Below, in pieces: positions 3,782 to 6,919 of a stretch of 6,919 nucleotides of DNA. The notes beneath the pieces were generated by a model. It searched no databases. It had not been told where the DNA came from and worked only from the letters and a program-made list of their open reading frames with translations. The DNA is from Candidatus Bathyarchaeota archaeon. Lineage in GTDB: Archaea; Thermoproteota; Bathyarchaeia; Bathyarchaeales; UBA233. Every line of letters begins with the position of its first letter. Within the stretch, counting starts at the first letter, position 1. Made by a program: the position numbers and the translations under genes. The DNA lies in the NCBI GenBank assembly GCA_007050895.1, contig SMYP01000015.1, positions 1 through 6,919 of the forward strand. Reading direction: 5' to 3'.

Positions 3782-5904
3782 AGTATGTCAGAAAACGTGA
3801 TGGAAAACTAGAAACGTTCGATCAAGAACGTATTACAAAAGCTATTTGGAAAGCTGCTAAAGCAGTAGGTGGAAAAAATCGTGAACAAGCAAAATTCATA
3901 AGCGATGAGGTGCTTGCAGAACTCCGAGACCGTTTCGGCGAAGATGGTTGCCCCACTGTTGAAGAGATTCAAGACCTAGTTGAAAAACGATTAATTGAGA
4001 ACGGGCGCGCTCAAACAGCTAAAGCGTACATTTTATACAGAAAGCAGCATCAGGACATGCGAGAGCTCGCTGCACTCCTAAGCTCAGCAGACTTGGTAGA
4101 CCAGTACTTAGAGATTGAAGACTGGCGAGTTAAAGAAAACTCTAACATGAGCTACTCGCTTCAAGGTTTGAACAACTACTTGTCATCCACAGTAATAGCC
4201 AAGTATTGGATATCACGAATTTACCCATCAAGCATTGCCTCGGCGCATTTTTCAGGGGACATACACATACATGATTTAGGCGTGCTTGGACCATATTGCG
4301 TAGGTTGGGACATAGCAGACCTACTTCTGTCGGGGTTCGGTGGAGTGCATGGTAAAATCGAGAGCAAACCCGCGAAGCATTTCAGAACTGCTTTGGGTCA
4401 AGTAGTCAACTTCTTCTATACACTGCAAGGCGAGGCTGCTGGCGCGCAGGCATTCAGCAATTTTGACACCTATTTAGCTCCGTTCATACGTTATGACCAC
4501 TTAAATCAAAGGGACGTAGAGCAGGCTCTACAAGAGTTCTTTTTCAACATGAACGTGCCCACTCGCGTGGGTTTTCAGACACCTTTCACCAACCTTACTT
4601 TGGATTTGGGCGTGCCAGACTTCATGAAAGATGAAGGCGTGATCTTCAATGGAAAAGTAACTGAGGACACTTACGGTGATATGATTAAAGAAATGGAAAT
4701 GTTTAACTTGGCTTTTGCTGAGGTTATGCAACAAGGCGACTCCAAAGGAAGAGTTTTTACTTTTCCAATACCCACGTACAACGTCACTAAAGATTTCGCT
4801 TGGGACTCGTCCGTGGCCCAAGCAGTTTTTGAAGTCACAGCCAAGTATGGAGTTCCATACTTCTCTAACTTCATGAATAGTGACCTGCATCCTGAAGACG
4901 TTCGAAGTATGTGCTGCCGCTTGCGAATAGATAATCGCGAGTTGCGAAAGCGCGGGGGAGGCTTTTTCGGTGCTAATCCATTAACAGGTTCAATTGGCGT
5001 GGTGACCTTGAACATGCCGCGGATTGGTTACTTGTCAAAGGATGAAGATGAGTTCTTCCAGCGCTTAGACAGTGCCATGGACATAGCTAGAAGTAGCCTA
5101 GAAATTAAGAGAAAAGCACTTGAAGCGTTTACCGAGAACGGTTTGTACCCGTACTCTAGGCGTTACTTGCGCTACGTGCATGAGAGCTACGGCAAATATT
5201 GGAAGAATCACTTTTCAACCATAGGTTTAGTTGGCATAAACGAGACAATTTTGAATCTTTTAGGTGTTAACATTACATCGCCTGAAGGAAAAGATTTTGC
5301 CGTTAAAACTCTCAGATTCATGCGTGAACGGCTTGCAGATTTCCAAGAGGAGACAGGTGATATCTACAACTTGGAAGCCACACCCGCTGAAGGTACATCG
5401 TACAGGCTTGCACGCCTTGACAAACGTAAATATCCAAATATAATGGCAGCTAACGAACGGCTAGTACAAACGCAACTTGCTGAGCCGTTCTATACAAATT
5501 CTTCACAGTTACCTGTTGACTATGAAGGTGACTTGTTCGAAGCTTTGGAGCATCAAGAGCGCTTGCAAACGCTGTACACGGGCGGAACAGTCTTCCACAT
5601 CTTTCTTGGTGAAAGGCTTCACTCGTGGAAGTCAGCTGCTGAACTAATAAGAAAAGTAACTTCAGGTTCACGTTTGCCATATTTCACTTTGACGCCAACG
5701 TTCAGCATTTGCCCATCGCATGGCTACACAAGCGGCGAGCATAAACAATGCTCAGTTTGTGGTGCACAATCCGAGGTTTATTCACGTGTCGTTGGCTACC
5801 TCAGACCTGTGGACCAGTGGAACGATGGAAAACAAGCTGAATTCGCAATTCGCAAAACCTTTGATAAGTCCACAATGCTGGCTACAGCTCCGTTGACCGT
5901 GTAA
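3778..5904 (+). CDS. nrdD: Anaerobic ribonucleoside-triphosphate reductase (class III)
   Basis: A 708-residue glycyl-radical enzyme that reduces ribonucleoside triphosphates to deoxy forms under anoxia. Residues 1 to about 90 are an ATP-cone (VRKRDGKLETFD at 4-15), the allosteric activity site. The barrel shows HIHDLG (163-168), Cys174, the tandem Cys379-Cys380 in RSMCCRL, and KRGGGFFGANPLTGSIG. By position, Cys174 and Cys379/380 correspond to the active-site cysteines 175 and 384 of the E. coli enzyme. The C-terminus has a four-ligand zinc site, Cys645, His648, Cys658 and Cys661 (CPSHGY...CSVCG), and the radical-bearing Gly673 in RVVGYLRP, followed by WNDGKQAEF. Length is close to the E. coli enzyme (712). 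It must be activated by the NrdG encoded 11 bases downstream and is probably repressed by NrdR upstream. The external reductant (formate or a redoxin) cannot be decided by eye. Confidence 0.97.
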   Translation: MKYVRKRDGKLETFDQERITKAIWKAAKAVGGKNREQAKFISDEVLAELRDRFGEDGCPTVEEIQDLVEKRLIENGRAQTAKAYILYRKQHQDMRELAALLSSADLVDQYLEIEDWRVKENSNMSYSLQGLNNYLSSTVIAKYWISRIYPSSIASAHFSGDIHIHDLGVLGPYCVGWDIADLLLSGFGGVHGKIESKPAKHFRTALGQVVNFFYTLQGEAAGAQAFSNFDTYLAPFIRYDHLNQRDVEQALQEFFFNMNVPTRVGFQTPFTNLTLDLGVPDFMKDEGVIFNGKVTEDTYGDMIKEMEMFNLAFAEVMQQGDSKGRVFTFPIPTYNVTKDFAWDSSVAQAVFEVTAKYGVPYFSNFMNSDLHPEDVRSMCCRLRIDNRELRKRGGGFFGANPLTGSIGVVTLNMPRIGYLSKDEDEFFQRLDSAMDIARSSLEIKRKALEAFTENGLYPYSRRYLRYVHESYGKYWKNHFSTIGLVGINETILNLLGVNITSPEGKDFAVKTLRFMRERLADFQEETGDIYNLEATPAEGTSYRLARLDKRKYPNIMAANERLVQTQLAEPFYTNSSQLPVDYEGDLFEALEHQERLQTLYTGGTVFHIFLGERLHSWKSAAELIRKVTSGSRLPYFTLTPTFSICPSHGYTSGEHKQCSVCGAQSEVYSRVVGYLRPVDQWNDGKQAEFAIRKTFDKSTMLATAPLTV

Positions 5905-5915
5905 GAGGAAGAAAC

Positions 5916-6593
5916 ATGAAATTTAGCGGTCTCCAGAAAGTCAGCTTAGTCGACTATCCGAATAAGGTCGCCTCTGTGCTTTTTACTCCAGGCTGCAATC
6001 TACGCTGTCCTTTTTGCCACAACTGGCGCATAGTCGTTGATCCTAAACCACCTTTCCTGCAAGAAGCAGTGGCTTTGAGAATACTGGAAAGTCGCAAGAA
6101 ATACGTGGATGCAATAGTGATAACAGGCGGAGAACCAACAATGCATAAGGAGTTGCCGAGGTTCTTAGCGAAGCTTAAAAAGCGAGGATTTTTGGTAAAA
6201 TTGGACACAAACGGATTTTATCCCGAAGTGTTGGAAGAATGCCTAGCCCTTGTTGATTACGTGGCTTTAGATTTGAAAACTTCCCAGGCGAAGTATACGC
6301 TTCTGGGAGCTAAAAACACCGAGGGATTGCTACGCACACTTGAAATGTTGAAGACAGGCAAGGTTGCGTATGAGATCAGAACCACAGTTGTTCCAGAAAT
6401 CGTCACAGCTGACGACATAAACAGTATTTGTGAGCTTGCTAAAGGCGCGGAAACCCATGCACTTCAGCAATTTGTACCCCAAGACACTTTGGAAAAGCGG
6501 TTTGAAAGTTTGAAGCCATATGCGCCTGAAGTCATAAAAGATTTGGCGGAAAATATGAAAAGTTACGTAGAAAACGTTGTGCTCCGAATATAG
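5916..6593 (+). CDS. nrdG: Anaerobic ribonucleotide reductase activating protein (radical SAM)
   Basis: A 225-residue radical-SAM activase. Cys27, Cys31 and Cys34 (CNLRCPFC) bind the 4Fe-4S cluster; GGEPT (71-75) and DTNG (97-100) contact S-adenosylmethionine; YVALDLKT (115-122) is a further family strand. With SAM and an electron donor it makes the 5'-deoxyadenosyl radical that abstracts hydrogen from Gly673 of NrdD. ATG 5916 is preceded by AGAGGAAG, a good ribosome binding site located in the 11-base gap after nrdD. The opening GLQKVSLVDYPNKVASVLFTPGCNLRC is typical of the group often annotated as NrdG or, in some genomes, as a generic pyruvate-formate-lyase-activating-like protein; the operon position makes NrdG the clear choice. 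It is the last gene of the operon and is followed by a T-run. Confidence 0.95.
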   Translation: MKFSGLQKVSLVDYPNKVASVLFTPGCNLRCPFCHNWRIVVDPKPPFLQEAVALRILESRKKYVDAIVITGGEPTMHKELPRFLAKLKKRGFLVKLDTNGFYPEVLEECLALVDYVALDLKTSQAKYTLLGAKNTEGLLRTLEMLKTGKVAYEIRTTVVPEIVTADDINSICELAKGAETHALQQFVPQDTLEKRFESLKPYAPEVIKDLAENMKSYVENVVLRI

Positions 6594-6608
6594 AACTATG
6601 CACTACAA

Positions 6609-6623
6609 TTTTTTGCTGAAAAA
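6609..6623. terminator. Two-way terminator region between convergent genes
   Basis: TTTTTT at 6609-6614 gives a T-run on the plus strand 15 bases after the nrdG stop. AAAAA at 6619-6623 gives TTTTT on the minus strand after GCGC, suited to end transcription of the convergent minus-strand frames. T-runs alone can terminate archaeal RNA polymerase. Confidence 0.45.
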
Positions 6624-6651
6624 GCGCTTGATTGCCCCTTCAGGTCAAACG

Positions 6652-6869
6652 TCAACACAACAACCGCACCATATATTTTCGCTGTTTTCCAATGCTTGCT
6701 TTTGGATCATCGTGTTTACATCTAGACTCAACGTGCAGTTCCTTGTGAAGGTCTTCAAATCGACGTATTTGCTTTTTCTGCTTCAGTTTTAAGTACACGT
6801 CAATTAACTGAATTATAGATTCTTCTTCCAATTGTCATGAATGGAGTCATCCAACAGATGGTCTAGCAT
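6652..6869 (-). pseudogene. Possible small frameshifted gene, unrecognised
   Basis: On the minus strand ATG 6869-6867 follows the stop codon of the preceding frame by a single base and reads MLDHLLDDSIHDN before running to a stop at 6815-6813. A second frame, open from 6834 to the TGA at 6654-6652, continues with a charged, helix-like sequence (segments such as IIQLIDVYLKLKQKKQIRRF and LHKELHVE). The two frames overlap in 6816-6834 around GAAGAAGAA, so a one-base shift would join them into about 70 residues. No family is recognised. It could be a decayed gene, a sequencing error, or chance; the plus-strand frame opposite is Phe/Leu-rich, as expected for the complement of a Lys/Glu-rich coding strand. 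Confidence 0.28.
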
Positions 6870-6870
6870 G

Positions 6871-6919
6871 CTACTCTTTTGCCTGCAGCCTCGCGACTCC
6901 AGCTATGAGTCCAGTTATA
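6871..6919 (-). CDS. C-terminal end of an unidentified protein (runs off window)
   Basis: Read on the minus strand from the window edge, one frame gives ITGLIAGVARLQAKE and then TAG (6873-6871), which has the look of a genuine protein C-terminus. Another frame is also open to a TAG at 6866-6864 but reads less like a protein. The fragment is too short to assign a family. The next start codon lies one base beyond this stop, which suggests a tightly packed minus-strand operon converging on nrdG. Confidence 0.4.
   Translation of the reverse strand, partial: ITGLIAGVARLQAKE

Noticed and set aside
4528..5015. Two long minus-strand frames inside nrdD
   Set aside because: They overlap each other and lie within the conserved catalytic region of nrdD; their products show no family features.
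6577..6792. Plus-strand open frame of 71 codons overlapping the end of nrdG
   Set aside because: It is Phe/Leu-rich, has no ribosome binding site, contains the T-run terminator and lies opposite a Lys/Glu-rich minus-strand frame, so it looks like an antisense shadow.
1..6919. CRISPR array, insertion sequence, phage or defence system
   Set aside because: No regularly spaced repeats, transposase motifs, terminal inverted repeats or known defence domains were seen anywhere in the window.

Overview
The window looks like a piece of an anaerobic archaeal genome with moderate to low GC. The evidence is archaeal-type control signals (TTTATATA-, CTATATAAG- and TTTAAATA-like TATA boxes about 25 bp before expected transcription starts), GGTGA-type ribosome binding sites, an Lrp/AsnC-type regulator, and a class III (oxygen-sensitive) ribonucleotide reductase operon. 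A Bathyarchaeia-like member of the Thermoproteota would fit, but that is an inference from overall protein flavour and no marker in the window settles it.

Layout. Positions 1-181 (minus) hold the start of a YfcE/MJ0936-type metallophosphoesterase that runs off the window. Positions 182-714 have no clear large gene. They contain a possible tiny basic-protein unit (TATA 323-330, reading frame 355-456, hairpin 444-464) and then a chain of inverted repeats (503-705) that may be a structured RNA or a long 3' UTR. Positions 715-1221 (minus) encode an Lrp/AsnC-type regulator, transcribed divergently from an M20-family metallopeptidase/amidohydrolase (1395-2753, plus). The shared 170-bp spacer carries a perfect 10-bp inverted repeat just before the peptidase ribosome binding site. 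A long AT-rich non-coding stretch (2754-3334) follows, with a terminator-like hairpin, an imperfect direct repeat, and the control region of the next operon.

The main block is nrdR-nrdD-nrdG (3335-6593, plus). The genes are tightly packed: nrdR and nrdD overlap by 4 bases, and nrdD and nrdG are 11 bases apart. NrdD is the glycyl-radical reductase that makes deoxynucleotides without oxygen. NrdG is the radical-SAM activase that installs the radical. NrdR is the zinc-ribbon/ATP-cone repressor that senses the ATP/dATP balance. The sequence over and upstream of the nrdR TATA box contains two NrdR-box-like elements with the 15-bp linker known from bacterial NrdR sites, so the operon probably regulates itself. 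After nrdG comes a two-way T/A-run terminator region, then the end of a convergent minus-strand pair: the last 15 codons of an unidentified gene at the window edge and, one base downstream, a small reading frame that appears frameshifted.

No mobile element, CRISPR array, tRNA or rRNA was seen. The points most worth a second look are the NrdR-box pair in an archaeal setting, the divergent-promoter palindrome, the hairpin chain at 503-705, and the small basic-protein unit.
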